From the NCBI RefSeq assembly GCF_007483685.1, contig NZ_VMKN01000001.1, forward strand, positions 2,034,393 to 2,098,392: DNA of 64,000 bases, given 5' to 3'. The translations under genes were made by a program, and so were the position numbers. Below the pieces are notes generated by a model. It searched no databases, had not been told where the DNA came from, and saw nothing but the letters and a program-made list of their open reading frames with translations. Below are positions 35,322 through 43,208 of the stretch, piece by piece; position 1 is the first letter of the stretch; every line of letters begins with the position of its first letter. Source of the stretch: Litoribacter populi. GTDB lineage: Bacteria > Bacteroidota > Bacteroidia > Cytophagales > Cyclobacteriaceae.

Positions 35322-36683
35322 TTACACCGTACTGCTAAACAGCTCTGTCTCCGGTTTGTTTCTCCATAACCTGGCATCCAGGGCCATGCAGATGTTGCGA
35401 ATGAAAGGCTTGCCTTCTTCGCGGACGGTGATTTTGTAATCATCGATTTCAATTAAATTGTCATTTTCAATGTCCTTTAATCTTTCCAAACCTTCCATTA
35501 TGGCAGGAGTGTAGGTGCCTTCCTCATCCCAATTGGTATGAAAGGAACACATCAGGTTCAGTATATGCTGTCTGATGATCAGATCCTCGTCGGTCAGCAG
35601 ATGTCCCCTGAAAATCGGGAACCTTCCTTCATTGACCGCTGCTTTGTAATCTTCGATCTTTTTTAGGTTTTGTCCAAATGCCGTCCAGGTGTCACTGATA
35701 GATGATGACCCCAGTCCGATTAGCAAACCGGTAGGGCTTGAACTGTACCCCATGAAGTTTCTGTAAAGTGATCTGTTTTGAGAAGCGATGTACAACTCAT
35801 CAGTTTTCTTGGCAAAATGATCCATTCCGATTTCTACATATCCAGCTTCTTCCAAAAGCGCTTTGCCTGTTTCATATAAGGTCCGCTTTTCTTCGTTTTT
35901 GGGAAGGTCAGCCTCTGTATAAGACCGCTGTCCGGGACTGTTCCAAGGCACGTGGGCATAACTGTAAAATGCTATCCTGTCCGGTTGTAGGATTTTTACC
36001 TTTTCAATAGTATTAATGATACTGTCCAAAGTCTGCAAAGGCAATCCATAGATCAGGTCAAAATTGATGGAGGTGTAGCCGATCTCTTTGGCCTGCCTGG
36101 TCACCCGTTCCACATTTTCGTAAGGCTGAATCCTGTGAATTACCCGTTGGACTTTTTCGTCAAAATCCTGGATGCCAAAACTCACCCTCCGGAAGCCTAA
36201 ATCATATAAGGTCTGAAGGTGATCTTCGGTAGTGTTGTTGGGATGGCCTTCGAAACTCATTTCAGGCTGATCTGCCAATTCACTGTTTTCAAATAATCCC
36301 TCGATCAAAACTCGAAGATTCTCGGGAGAAAAAAACGTAGGTGTGCCTCCGCCCAAGTGGATTTCCTTGATCAATGGTTTTTCACCAAAAAGAGCCAAGT
36401 ACATTTTCCATTCTTTCAGCAATGTTTCGATATAGGGTTCCTCCACCTTATGATTGATGGTAATCCTTTTGTTGCAGCCGCAGTAAGTACAAAGCTTTTC
36501 GCAGTAAGGAAGGTGGATGTAAAGGCTCAAACCGGCCCCGGTAATTCCCGAAACGGTAAATGCCTTTTTAACATGGCTTTTCCAAGTTTCCTCTGTAGGA
36601 GAGGTTTCCCAATAGGGCACTGTCGGATAGCTCGTGTATCGTGGCCCTGGTACGTTATATTTGGTGATCAAAGATTGACTCAT
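35322..36683 (-). CDS. hemN: Oxygen-independent coproporphyrinogen III oxidase
   Basis: Radical SAM enzyme of heme synthesis under low oxygen, 453 aa. The cluster motif is YCEKLCTYCGC (Cys61, 65, 68; Cys70 also conserved in HemN), then LGGGTPTFFSPENL and SFEGHPNNTTEDHL. Length and the GxGSSSIS-like IGLGSSSISDT support true HemN rather than HemW. It is the last gene of the minus-strand cco region, so it may be co-transcribed with ccoH and the SafE-like gene and serve the heme demand of the cbb3 oxidase; a 7-bp array lies in the 68-bp gap before it. Confidence 0.95.
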   Translation of the reverse strand: MSQSLITKYNVPGPRYTSYPTVPYWETSPTEETWKSHVKKAFTVSGITGAGLSLYIHLPYCEKLCTYCGCNKRITINHKVEEPYIETLLKEWKMYLALFGEKPLIKEIHLGGGTPTFFSPENLRVLIEGLFENSELADQPEMSFEGHPNNTTEDHLQTLYDLGFRRVSFGIQDFDEKVQRVIHRIQPYENVERVTRQAKEIGYTSINFDLIYGLPLQTLDSIINTIEKVKILQPDRIAFYSYAHVPWNSPGQRSYTEADLPKNEEKRTLYETGKALLEEAGYVEIGMDHFAKKTDELYIASQNRSLYRNFMGYSSSPTGLLIGLGSSSISDTWTAFGQNLKKIEDYKAAVNEGRFPIFRGHLLTDEDLIIRQHILNLMCSFHTNWDEEGTYTPAIMEGLERLKDIENDNLIEIDDYKITVREEGKPFIRNICMALDARLWRNKPETELFSSTV

Positions 36684-36697
36684 AGTGATTATGTTTT

Positions 36698-36746
36698 GTC
36701 CGATGTCCGATGTCCGATGATTGATGTCGGATGACCGGTGATTGTA
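36698..36746. repeat. Array of seven 7-bp units
   Basis: GTCCGAT three times in exact tandem (36698-36718), then GATTGAT, GTCGGAT, GACCGGT, GATTGTA. Between the SafE-like gene and hemN. GTCGGATGACCG occurs here and at 26499. Confidence 0.8.
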
Positions 36747-36751
36747 TTAAA

Positions 36752-37459
36752 TTATTTTAACCCACACATTGTCATCCCTGCTTCCACAAACTCAAGCACT
36801 GGGCTTAAGAAGGGAATTCCAAGTTCCAGCCCCCTTACGATGAGGACAAGTCCAAAGGCTGCTGAGACAAAGGGGATGGTTTGGCGGATTTGGTTTCTAA
36901 TTTTTAGACTCACAAAATTTCCCGCAAAAACCAGAACCAGCATGGCGGGTAGCGTGCCCAAGCCAAATGTGGCCATGTAAATGGAAGCTTCAGCAGGAGT
37001 ATTTTGCAACAGGGATGCTGCCATGGCAAGGTAAACTAAGCCACAAGGCAAAAACCCATTGAGAAATCCGATCGAATAAGCGGATAGCATTCCTCTTTTC
37101 TGAAATTGCTGCCTGATTTGCCCTTTGAGCCAGTTGACCATTTTGGCCAGTTTGCTGCTGGGGCTGATTTTGTTTTGAACTGCAGCGGGGAGAAAGACTA
37201 CCAATTGGATAGAGACGCCAAGTATTACCGATAGACTTTTTTGAAAACCAGCCAGGGCTATCCCTGTTCCCAGAAGACCAAATACCAACCCTAACAGGGC
37301 ATAAGTGGTCACCCTGCCAATGTTGTAATTCAGCCGGTTGAGGAAAAAGGCAAACCTGTTTTGGTTTTTGCCGGGCAGTGCCAATGCGATAGGACCACAC
37401 ATGCCCACGCAATGGAAGCTTCCCACAAAACCTAATGTAAGGGCTGTCCAGATTTCCAT
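36752..37459 (-). CDS. SafE/DsbD-like membrane protein of the cbb3 assembly cluster
   Basis: 235 aa, about six transmembrane helices. MEIWTALTLGFVGSFHCVGM with following CGPIALALPG is the signature of the sulfite-exporter/DsbD_2-like family (PF13386 type) that lies next to ccoGHIS genes and is thought to help copper or heme maturation of the oxidase. His16 and the CxxxCG pair are the likely metal or thiol residues. It starts one base after ccoH stops, so translation is coupled. Transport activity is not shown by the sequence. Confidence 0.85.
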   Translation of the reverse strand: MEIWTALTLGFVGSFHCVGMCGPIALALPGKNQNRFAFFLNRLNYNIGRVTTYALLGLVFGLLGTGIALAGFQKSLSVILGVSIQLVVFLPAAVQNKISPSSKLAKMVNWLKGQIRQQFQKRGMLSAYSIGFLNGFLPCGLVYLAMAASLLQNTPAEASIYMATFGLGTLPAMLVLVFAGNFVSLKIRNQIRQTIPFVSAAFGLVLIVRGLELGIPFLSPVLEFVEAGMTMCGLK

Positions 37460-37460
37460 C

Positions 37461-37889
37461 TTAACGGAAGTTTAGGGTTTCTTCGGTGTAATATTCCATC
37501 CCTTGTGCCTGCCAGTTGATTTTTACCCGATAGAAGCCTGCCGGGAGATTGTCTACGGGAATGGACTGGTGAAAATTTTCATCTAACTCAATGGTTTTCT
37601 CCAAGTCAAACATGGAATCAGATGGACGGAAGATATGAATATTGCCTTCGATTCCAGGAAGGGCAGGGAAGGTGATGTTAACCGTATTGCTTTTGAACTT
37701 GACAGCTACCGGAGTTTCCAGTCCCTTGTCATTGTTGATTTTGTCGATCTGCTGTTGGAATTTCAGCTCCTGTTCGTAGTAATTATCCGTCACCAGATCA
37801 ATGTTTTGCTGAAAGCTTTTGACCACCATGAAAATCATGAAAGCTACAAAGCAGGTGAAGAAAATTGCGATTCCGTGTCCCCAGTTCAT
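37461..37889 (-). CDS. ccoH: CcoH/FixH family oxidase assembly protein
   Basis: 142 aa. One N-terminal transmembrane helix (GIAIFFTCFVAFMIFMVVK) followed by a periplasmic beta-domain containing YYEQELKFQQQID, characteristic of FixH/CcoH. Family members are needed for assembly of cbb3 oxidase. It has its own FNR-type promoter (37910-37976) with a predicted leader of about 15 nt, separate from ccoG upstream. Confidence 0.9.
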   Translation of the reverse strand: MNWGHGIAIFFTCFVAFMIFMVVKSFQQNIDLVTDNYYEQELKFQQQIDKINNDKGLETPVAVKFKSNTVNITFPALPGIEGNIHIFRPSDSMFDLEKTIELDENFHQSIPVDNLPAGFYRVKINWQAQGMEYYTEETLNFR

Positions 37890-37909
37890 AATGTTTAAAT
37901 TTTACATTA

Positions 37910-37976
37910 CAAAGGTGCGGCAATTTGCCAAGGTAGGTTATGAGAGGTGTCACGGAAAAACCTGATTTATGTCAGG
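37910..37976 (-). promoter_or_regulatory. Tandem FNR-box promoter of ccoH
   Basis: Reading the minus strand: distal palindrome TGACATAAATCA inside CCTGACATAAATCAGG (37976-37961), proximal TGACACCTCTCA (37952-37941), and GCACCTTTG (37918-37910) as -7. Box centres are 22 bp apart; start predicted near 37905, so boxes lie at about -63.5 and -41.5. The geometry is identical to 43053-43119 and 45471-45537; the proximal box is the weakest of the three. Confidence 0.75.
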
Positions 37977-37986
37977 TTTTTCCGTG
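37951..37986. terminator. Hairpin after ccoG, with FNR box in its core
   Basis: 15-bp perfect arms (37951-37965 and 37972-37986), loop 6 nt. It lies 4 bp after the ccoG stop on the minus strand and could end that transcript; the inner part is also the distal FNR box of the ccoH promoter. No T-tract outside the stem, but each arm holds five A or T. Confidence 0.6.
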
Positions 37987-37990
37987 GTAG

Positions 37991-39385
37991 TTACCTTCCG
38001 ATAAACTTGGTTTTCACCTTTTTGAGTGGTCGTCCGTCCTCAAAAATTTGCAGAACTACTGGTTGGGATATGCCACTCATTTCACCTTTTTCCATATAAA
38101 TGAAGAGCGCGCCTTCCGCCGTGCCTTGAGCGGGAAGGGTGATCTGGTTTTTGCCGACCAAGGTGGCAGTGCCGGTCAGGCTTTCCAGTTCGAGGGTTAT
38201 TTCCCTGTTGGTCTTATTGATGATTTTGTAATTGTAAAGGTTACTTACCCTGCCGTCTTCGTGGGACTGGGGCATCATGCCAGGGGTACGAAGGATGGTG
38301 GCATCCACATCCGTTCTCAAGAAAAGCAATCCGGTAAGTAACCCGGTGATAGCAATCAATACAATGGTATAGGCAATGCTTCTGGCGTTCCAGTTGAATC
38401 CGCTTTTGCCCTCAGCTATATTTTCCTCCGAATCATAGCGGATTAGCCCTTTTTCCAGTCCCACATTATCCATGATGCTATCGCAGGCGTCGATGCATGC
38501 TGTGCAATTGATGCATTCCAGCTGGGTGCCGTTTCGGATGTCGATTCCGGTGGGGCATACGCTGACGCAAAGGCTACAGTCTACACAATCCCCTTTTAGA
38601 GCGGTCGATCTGTTTTCGTTTTTGCGGAATTTCCCGCGGTTTTCACCTCTTTTGTAATCATAGGCAACCACTATGGATTTCTTGTCCAAAAGTACGCCCT
38701 GCAGTCTGCCGTAAGGACAAACATTTGTACAAACTTGTTCTCTGAAAAAGGCAAAGACCCCATAAAACACTCCGGTAAATACCAGAATAGCAATAAATCC
38801 AGAAAGGTGTTCTGTTGGAGGTTCGGTTACGATTTTTAGCAATTCCTCACTCCCGATGATATAGGCTAGGAAGGTGTTGGAAATGATGAATGATATCAGA
38901 AAGAAGATGCTGTGTTTTAGCCCTTTCTTCCAGACCTTTTCGGTGTTCCATTCCTGTTTGTCAAGTTTCTTTTGGGCTGTCCAATCACCCTCAATCCAAT
39001 ATTCAATCCTACGGAAAACCCCTTCCATAAAGATAGTCTGAGGACAGATCCAACCGCAGAAAATCCTGCCATAAACGACTGTGAAAAGAACGATGAAAAT
39101 AACCCCCACCATCATTGCCAGGCCAAAGAGATAAAAATCCTGAGGCCAGAAGATTTGTCCAAAGATGATAAATTTCCTTTCTAGAATATTCAACATCAGC
39201 ACGGGTTGTCCATTGATACGGAGAAATGGACCCGCAAAAAGAATGATCAAAAGGATGGTGTTGACAATGTGTCTCCAGTTGGTGAACTTGCCCTTTGGCA
39301 TTTTGGGATAAATCCATAACCGCTTCCCGGATTGGTCCACTGTTGAAATTTTGTCACGGAAATCTGTTTTCTCGACGGTTTTCAT
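37991..39385 (-). CDS. ccoG: CcoG, cbb3 oxidase accessory ferredoxin-like protein
   Basis: 464 aa membrane protein (RdxA/FixG family), needed for copper handling during cbb3 oxidase maturation. Several transmembrane helices in the first 230 residues with CGWICPQTIFMEG and CTNVCPYGRLQG; then two 4Fe-4S clusters in CVDCSLCVSVCP and CINCTACIDACD (about 267-305); a C-terminal Ig-like periplasmic domain from about 370. All are as in known CcoG. Upstream gap 111 bp to ccoP. Confidence 0.95.
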   Translation of the reverse strand: MKTVEKTDFRDKISTVDQSGKRLWIYPKMPKGKFTNWRHIVNTILLIILFAGPFLRINGQPVLMLNILERKFIIFGQIFWPQDFYLFGLAMMVGVIFIVLFTVVYGRIFCGWICPQTIFMEGVFRRIEYWIEGDWTAQKKLDKQEWNTEKVWKKGLKHSIFFLISFIISNTFLAYIIGSEELLKIVTEPPTEHLSGFIAILVFTGVFYGVFAFFREQVCTNVCPYGRLQGVLLDKKSIVVAYDYKRGENRGKFRKNENRSTALKGDCVDCSLCVSVCPTGIDIRNGTQLECINCTACIDACDSIMDNVGLEKGLIRYDSEENIAEGKSGFNWNARSIAYTIVLIAITGLLTGLLFLRTDVDATILRTPGMMPQSHEDGRVSNLYNYKIINKTNREITLELESLTGTATLVGKNQITLPAQGTAEGALFIYMEKGEMSGISQPVVLQIFEDGRPLKKVKTKFIGR

Positions 39386-39496
39386 TGCGTATTCCTGGGC
39401 TTAATAGGTATGGTTGCTTTGGGTAATTGTCAGGTGAAGCGGGAAAGAAATAGGACCGAAGGCGTGGTCAGTCGCCCCCGGCCCAAAAAAATGGGT

Positions 39497-40381
39497 TTAT
39501 TGTCTGATAAACTCGTCACCTTCCGGTGCTTTGGCGTTGGCAGGTTCTGAACCTTCCTTGCTCATAATATAGCTGGTTACCATCTGGATCTGCTCAGCTG
39601 ATAACTGGCCTTTCCAAGCGATCATACCTTTTGAGGGCACACCGTCGCGGATAACTTTGAAGATATCACCGACTTCCCCACCGTGAATCCAGAAATTATC
39701 TACCAAGTTTGGACCTACCGTTCCTTGAAGTTCCTGTCCGTGACAGGCTCCACAGTTACCGTCATAGATGCTCTTTCCTTCGGCCAAGCTTTCTTCGTCA
39801 GAAAGGAATGTTACATTAGTCTCGTTCAGTGCACCGCCAATAGACTCAAAATAGGCGTCAATTTCAGCTTTGGCAGTAACCATTTCATGCTCATACTCCT
39901 CAGCCTGCAATTTCCCCCATCCGAAAATATGGTAATTGGCCATATATACCACTGCAAAGACGATTGTCACATAGAACATCGCTTTCCACCAAGGAGGAAG
40001 GCTGTTGTCAAGCTCCCGGATGTCGTCGTATTCGTGGTCAGTCATGACCTCAAACTCACGCTCCACCGGTACGGCGTCAGTAAGTCTAAACTCAAGCCTT
40101 TTCCAGAATCCCACTTGTTCGGGTATGATTCCAAGCTCGGCAGCTTTCTGTGCATCCATCACATTCTTCAAAGCTAATAGTGCATAAGCCAGTCCGAGCA
40201 GTGCCAACACCACGAAACCTCCAAGCATGATCACCGCCCCCAGCATTAGGTCAGCTGTGGTCCAGCTGGCGTAATCCAGGGTAGGGGTAGCCTGTGCGAA
40301 GGCCGATAGGTAAGGTAGGGCCACCAGTCCTAGGGTGAGTCCCGAGCCTTTGATAATCGAGGTTAAGAAAGATTTTTTCAT
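39497..40381 (-). CDS. ccoP: CcoP, cbb3 oxidase c-type cytochrome subunit, single heme
   Basis: 294 aa. An N-terminal hydrophobic segment that could be a signal, one or two transmembrane helices, the CcoP N-domain with IRELDNSLPPWWKAMFYVTI, and one heme c site CGACH (about 210) with the axial Met in GMIAWKGQLS. Proteobacterial CcoP carries two heme sites; only one CxxCH exists here, as is usual in Bacteroidota. Delivers electrons to the CcoNO core. Overlaps ccoQ by 4 bp (ATGA). Confidence 0.93.
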   Translation of the reverse strand: MKKSFLTSIIKGSGLTLGLVALPYLSAFAQATPTLDYASWTTADLMLGAVIMLGGFVVLALLGLAYALLALKNVMDAQKAAELGIIPEQVGFWKRLEFRLTDAVPVEREFEVMTDHEYDDIRELDNSLPPWWKAMFYVTIVFAVVYMANYHIFGWGKLQAEEYEHEMVTAKAEIDAYFESIGGALNETNVTFLSDEESLAEGKSIYDGNCGACHGQELQGTVGPNLVDNFWIHGGEVGDIFKVIRDGVPSKGMIAWKGQLSAEQIQMVTSYIMSKEGSEPANAKAPEGDEFIRQ

Positions 40382-40587
40382 GGTAAGTTGATTTTATTGC
40401 CAGTCTTTGGAGTAGTCTCGTCTTCATCCAAGGGCAAGTTTGCTATACCGTTGAAGAATTCTTTTTTGGTATAAAATGCCCACAGGATCAACGTGGTAAA
40501 GAAAATAAAGAAGATCAGCAGGGAGATCATAGGGTATATCTCTATCCCTATGATCGAATCCATATGTTGTTTTACAAATTTCAGCAT
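40378..40587 (-). CDS. ccoQ: CcoQ small oxidase subunit
   Basis: 69 aa with one transmembrane helix (YPMISLLIFFIFFTTLILWA) and a short polar tail. Position between ccoNO and ccoP, 3 nt after ccoNO, fits CcoQ/FixQ, which stabilizes the complex. The sequence itself is not very distinctive. Confidence 0.85.
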   Translation of the reverse strand: MLKFVKQHMDSIIGIEIYPMISLLIFFIFFTTLILWAFYTKKEFFNGIANLPLDEDETTPKTGNKINLP

Positions 40588-40590
40588 GGC

Positions 40591-42798
40591 TTATTTTTTA
40601 TCTGGTTGGATGTGGTAAGGTTTAGCCTCTTTGCCTTCAGGATTTATGTCAGTACCCAAGCGCTGCATGTAAGCAATCAGGGCTATGATTTCCCTGTCGT
40701 TTTTCACCTCGATGCCGCTTTTGGCAAGATTGGCAGTGATTTCATCAGCCTGTATGTACATGTCAGATACAGCTTGGTTTTCATAACCTTCAGGGTATGG
40801 TACACCCAATCTTCTCATCACATTGATTTTGGCCTCGGTAGTTTCCACCTCGATATCTTTTTCAAACAACCATGGGTAGCTTGGCATGATCGAGCCAGGA
40901 GACATTGACTCCGGATCCAGCATGTGGTGGTAGTGCCAGCTGTCGGGGTACTTACCGCCCAGCCTCAACAGGTCAGGTCCGGTACGTTTGGATCCCCAAA
41001 GGAATGGGTGGTCATATACGAACTCCCCAGCTTTAGCGTATTCACCGTAGCGTTCGGTTTCGCTTCGGAATGGCCTTACCATCTGGGAGTGGCAGTTGTT
41101 ACATCCTTCTTTGATATAAATGTCACGACCGTGTAGTTCCAAAGAAGTATAAGGTTTCACACTTTCAATTGTAGGAATGTTGGAGTCGATCAGGAATGTT
41201 GGTACCATCTCAACCGCACCGCCAATCATGATTACGATCAAAGAACCTACTAGCAATTGAACAGGTCTTCTTTCGATCCATCTGTGCCAGTGCTCACCTT
41301 TGTGCTTCACATAAGTATCGCTCAATGGCGCTGCCTCTGCTTCTTCGTTTTTCAGGAATGATCCTTTCTTGGCGGTCTTGTATAAGTTGTAACCCATGAT
41401 CAAAGCACCGATGATGTAGATTGCTCCACCTCCAGCTCTAAGCGCATACATTGGCTTAAGTTGAGTTACAGTTTCCAGGAAGTTAGGGTAAGCCAAAAGT
41501 CCTTCTTGGGTAAACTCTTTCCACATTAGGGACTGAGTAAAACCGGCCCAGTAAAGTGGAAGGGCATAGAACAAGATCCCGAGAGTGGCCAACCAGAAGT
41601 GGGTGTTGGCAAGTTTTTTAGAATAAATCTCGGTTCTGTATAGTTTTGGGAAAAGCCAATACAACATACCGAAAGTCAACATGCCGTTCCAGCCCAATCC
41701 GCCGATGTGTACGTGAGCCACTGTCCAGTCAGTAAAGTGGGAAATGGCATTTACGTTTTTCAATGAAAGCATAGGTCCTTCAAAGGTGGCCATACCGTAA
41801 GCAGTGATAGCCACTACCATGAATTTCAAGACTGCGTCTTCTCTCACTCGGTCCCACGCCCCTCTCAGGGTCAAGAGTCCGTTAAGCATACCGCCCCAGC
41901 TTGGAGCCAATAGCATGATACTGAATACCACCCCTAAAGACTGAGCCCAGTCAGGTAGAGCATTGTAAAGCAAGTGGTGAGGACCAGCCCAGATATAAAG
42001 GAAGATCAGGGCCCAGAAGTGGATGATGGAAAGTTTATAAGAATAAACCGGTCTGTTAGCGGCTTTTGGTACAAAGTAATACATCAAGCCCAAGTAAGGA
42101 GTGGTAAGGAAGAATGCAACCGCATTGTGGCCATACCACCACTGCACTAGAGCATCCTGAACACCAGCGTAAAAGCTGTAGCTTTTCATGAAGCTGATCG
42201 GTAGCTCGAAAGAGTTAACCACGTGCAAAACCGCTACCGTTACAAATGTGCCTATGTAGAACCAAATGGCTACATAAAGGTGTCTGGTTCTTCTTTTGAT
42301 GATGGTGGCAAACATGTTCCATCCAAATACCACCCATATCAGTGTAATGGCGATATCGATAGGCCATTCCAATTCTGCATATTCCTTTGATGTGGTAAAG
42401 CCCAACGGAAGGGTGATCACTGCAGAAAGGATAATCAACTGCCAGCCCCAGAAATTGATACGGCTGAGCATGTCGTTGTACATTCTGGCCTTACAGAGCC
42501 TTTGGAGTGAATAGTACACCCCTGTAAAAATACCGTTGCCCACAAAGGCGAAGATCACCGCATTGGTGTGCAGTGGCCTGATCCTTCCAAAGGTGGTAAA
42601 CTCGGTGTTGAAGTTCATGGTGGGAAATACCAATTGTAAGGCCGCCAGGAGCCCTACCAACATGCCTACCACGCCCCATACCATGGTGGCGACGGCAAAC
42701 ATTTTGACAATTTCATTGTCGTATGAAAAGCGATCCAGTCCCAGGCTGGATTGCCGGTCACTGTTTGGCCTTTCTAGAATTGCAGCTTCCGTGCTCAT
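40591..42798 (-). CDS. ccoNO: CcoN-CcoO fusion, cbb3 cytochrome oxidase subunits I and II
   Basis: 735 aa. Residues about 20-480 are the heme-copper subunit with the His ligands in RPLHTNAVIFAF, WWYGHNAVAFFL, WAGPHHLLYN and DWTVAHVHIGG. After about residue 520 a CcoO part begins with a transmembrane helix, then one heme c site CNNCHSQMVRPF (about 565). Separate in Proteobacteria, the two are fused in many Bacteroidota. High-affinity terminal oxidase for microaerobic growth. 30 bp after ccoS, same transcript from the promoter at 43053. Confidence 0.96.
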   Translation of the reverse strand: MSTEAAILERPNSDRQSSLGLDRFSYDNEIVKMFAVATMVWGVVGMLVGLLAALQLVFPTMNFNTEFTTFGRIRPLHTNAVIFAFVGNGIFTGVYYSLQRLCKARMYNDMLSRINFWGWQLIILSAVITLPLGFTTSKEYAELEWPIDIAITLIWVVFGWNMFATIIKRRTRHLYVAIWFYIGTFVTVAVLHVVNSFELPISFMKSYSFYAGVQDALVQWWYGHNAVAFFLTTPYLGLMYYFVPKAANRPVYSYKLSIIHFWALIFLYIWAGPHHLLYNALPDWAQSLGVVFSIMLLAPSWGGMLNGLLTLRGAWDRVREDAVLKFMVVAITAYGMATFEGPMLSLKNVNAISHFTDWTVAHVHIGGLGWNGMLTFGMLYWLFPKLYRTEIYSKKLANTHFWLATLGILFYALPLYWAGFTQSLMWKEFTQEGLLAYPNFLETVTQLKPMYALRAGGGAIYIIGALIMGYNLYKTAKKGSFLKNEEAEAAPLSDTYVKHKGEHWHRWIERRPVQLLVGSLIVIMIGGAVEMVPTFLIDSNIPTIESVKPYTSLELHGRDIYIKEGCNNCHSQMVRPFRSETERYGEYAKAGEFVYDHPFLWGSKRTGPDLLRLGGKYPDSWHYHHMLDPESMSPGSIMPSYPWLFEKDIEVETTEAKINVMRRLGVPYPEGYENQAVSDMYIQADEITANLAKSGIEVKNDREIIALIAYMQRLGTDINPEGKEAKPYHIQPDKK

Positions 42799-42828
42799 AG
42801 AGATTAAATTATTGATGGTAAAATGTTT

Positions 42829-43029
42829 CTATTTTTTAGTGTTTGATGATGGTTTGCTGAAAGATGAGGCCTTGTCTTTAGAGGCTGGTGCCTTGTCGTC
42901 GAAAAGCATTCGCACCGCGGGGGTGTAGTCGTCTTCAAACTGCCCGCTGCCCGTGGCCCAGAAAAAAGCAAACAGAAACCCGAAGGCGACCATTATACTT
43001 ATGATTATCAGAACAAATAGTGCACTCAT
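42829..43029 (-). CDS. ccoS: CcoS oxidase maturation protein
   Basis: 66 aa with one N-terminal transmembrane helix (LFVLIIISIMVAFGFLFAFFWA), then GQFEDDYTPAVRMLFDD, the CcoS signature. Needed for cofactor insertion in cbb3 oxidase. The Ser/Lys-rich tail is not conserved. First gene of the oxidase operon, with a predicted leader of about 18 nt from the tandem FNR-box promoter. Confidence 0.94.
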   Translation of the reverse strand: MSALFVLIIISIMVAFGFLFAFFWATGSGQFEDDYTPAVRMLFDDKAPASKDKASSFSKPSSNTKK

Positions 43030-43052
43030 GATTTTTAGATTTATCAGTCATG

Positions 43053-43119
43053 CAAATTTGAAGGAAGATGTAAAGTTTTATTATGATGGTCATCAGAGAG
43101 AAATATGACTTTTATCAGG
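43053..43119 (-). promoter_or_regulatory. Tandem FNR-box promoter of the ccoS-ccoNOQP operon
   Basis: Minus strand: CCTGATAAAAGTCA (43119-43106), proximal TGATGACCATCA (43095-43084, TTGAT-N4-ATCAA-like), -7 element TCAAATTTG (43061-43053). Box centres 22 bp apart, predicted start near 43048, so the proximal box is at about -41.5. Superimposable, base for base in spacing, on the usp-ccoI promoter. Confidence 0.85.
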
Positions 43120-43208
43120 TTTTAAAAAATAATAGTTAACTTCCTTTGCAGTACATATAATGTTGCCAATCCATTTTTGGGGAAAGCTTAAAATTTGAAC
43201 ATTTATTT

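Noticed and set aside
39386-39496. FNR-type box in the ccoP-ccoG gap
   Set aside because: Only a half-site (CCTGACAATTACC on the minus strand) was found; no TGA-N6-TCA palindrome and no -7 at the right distance.
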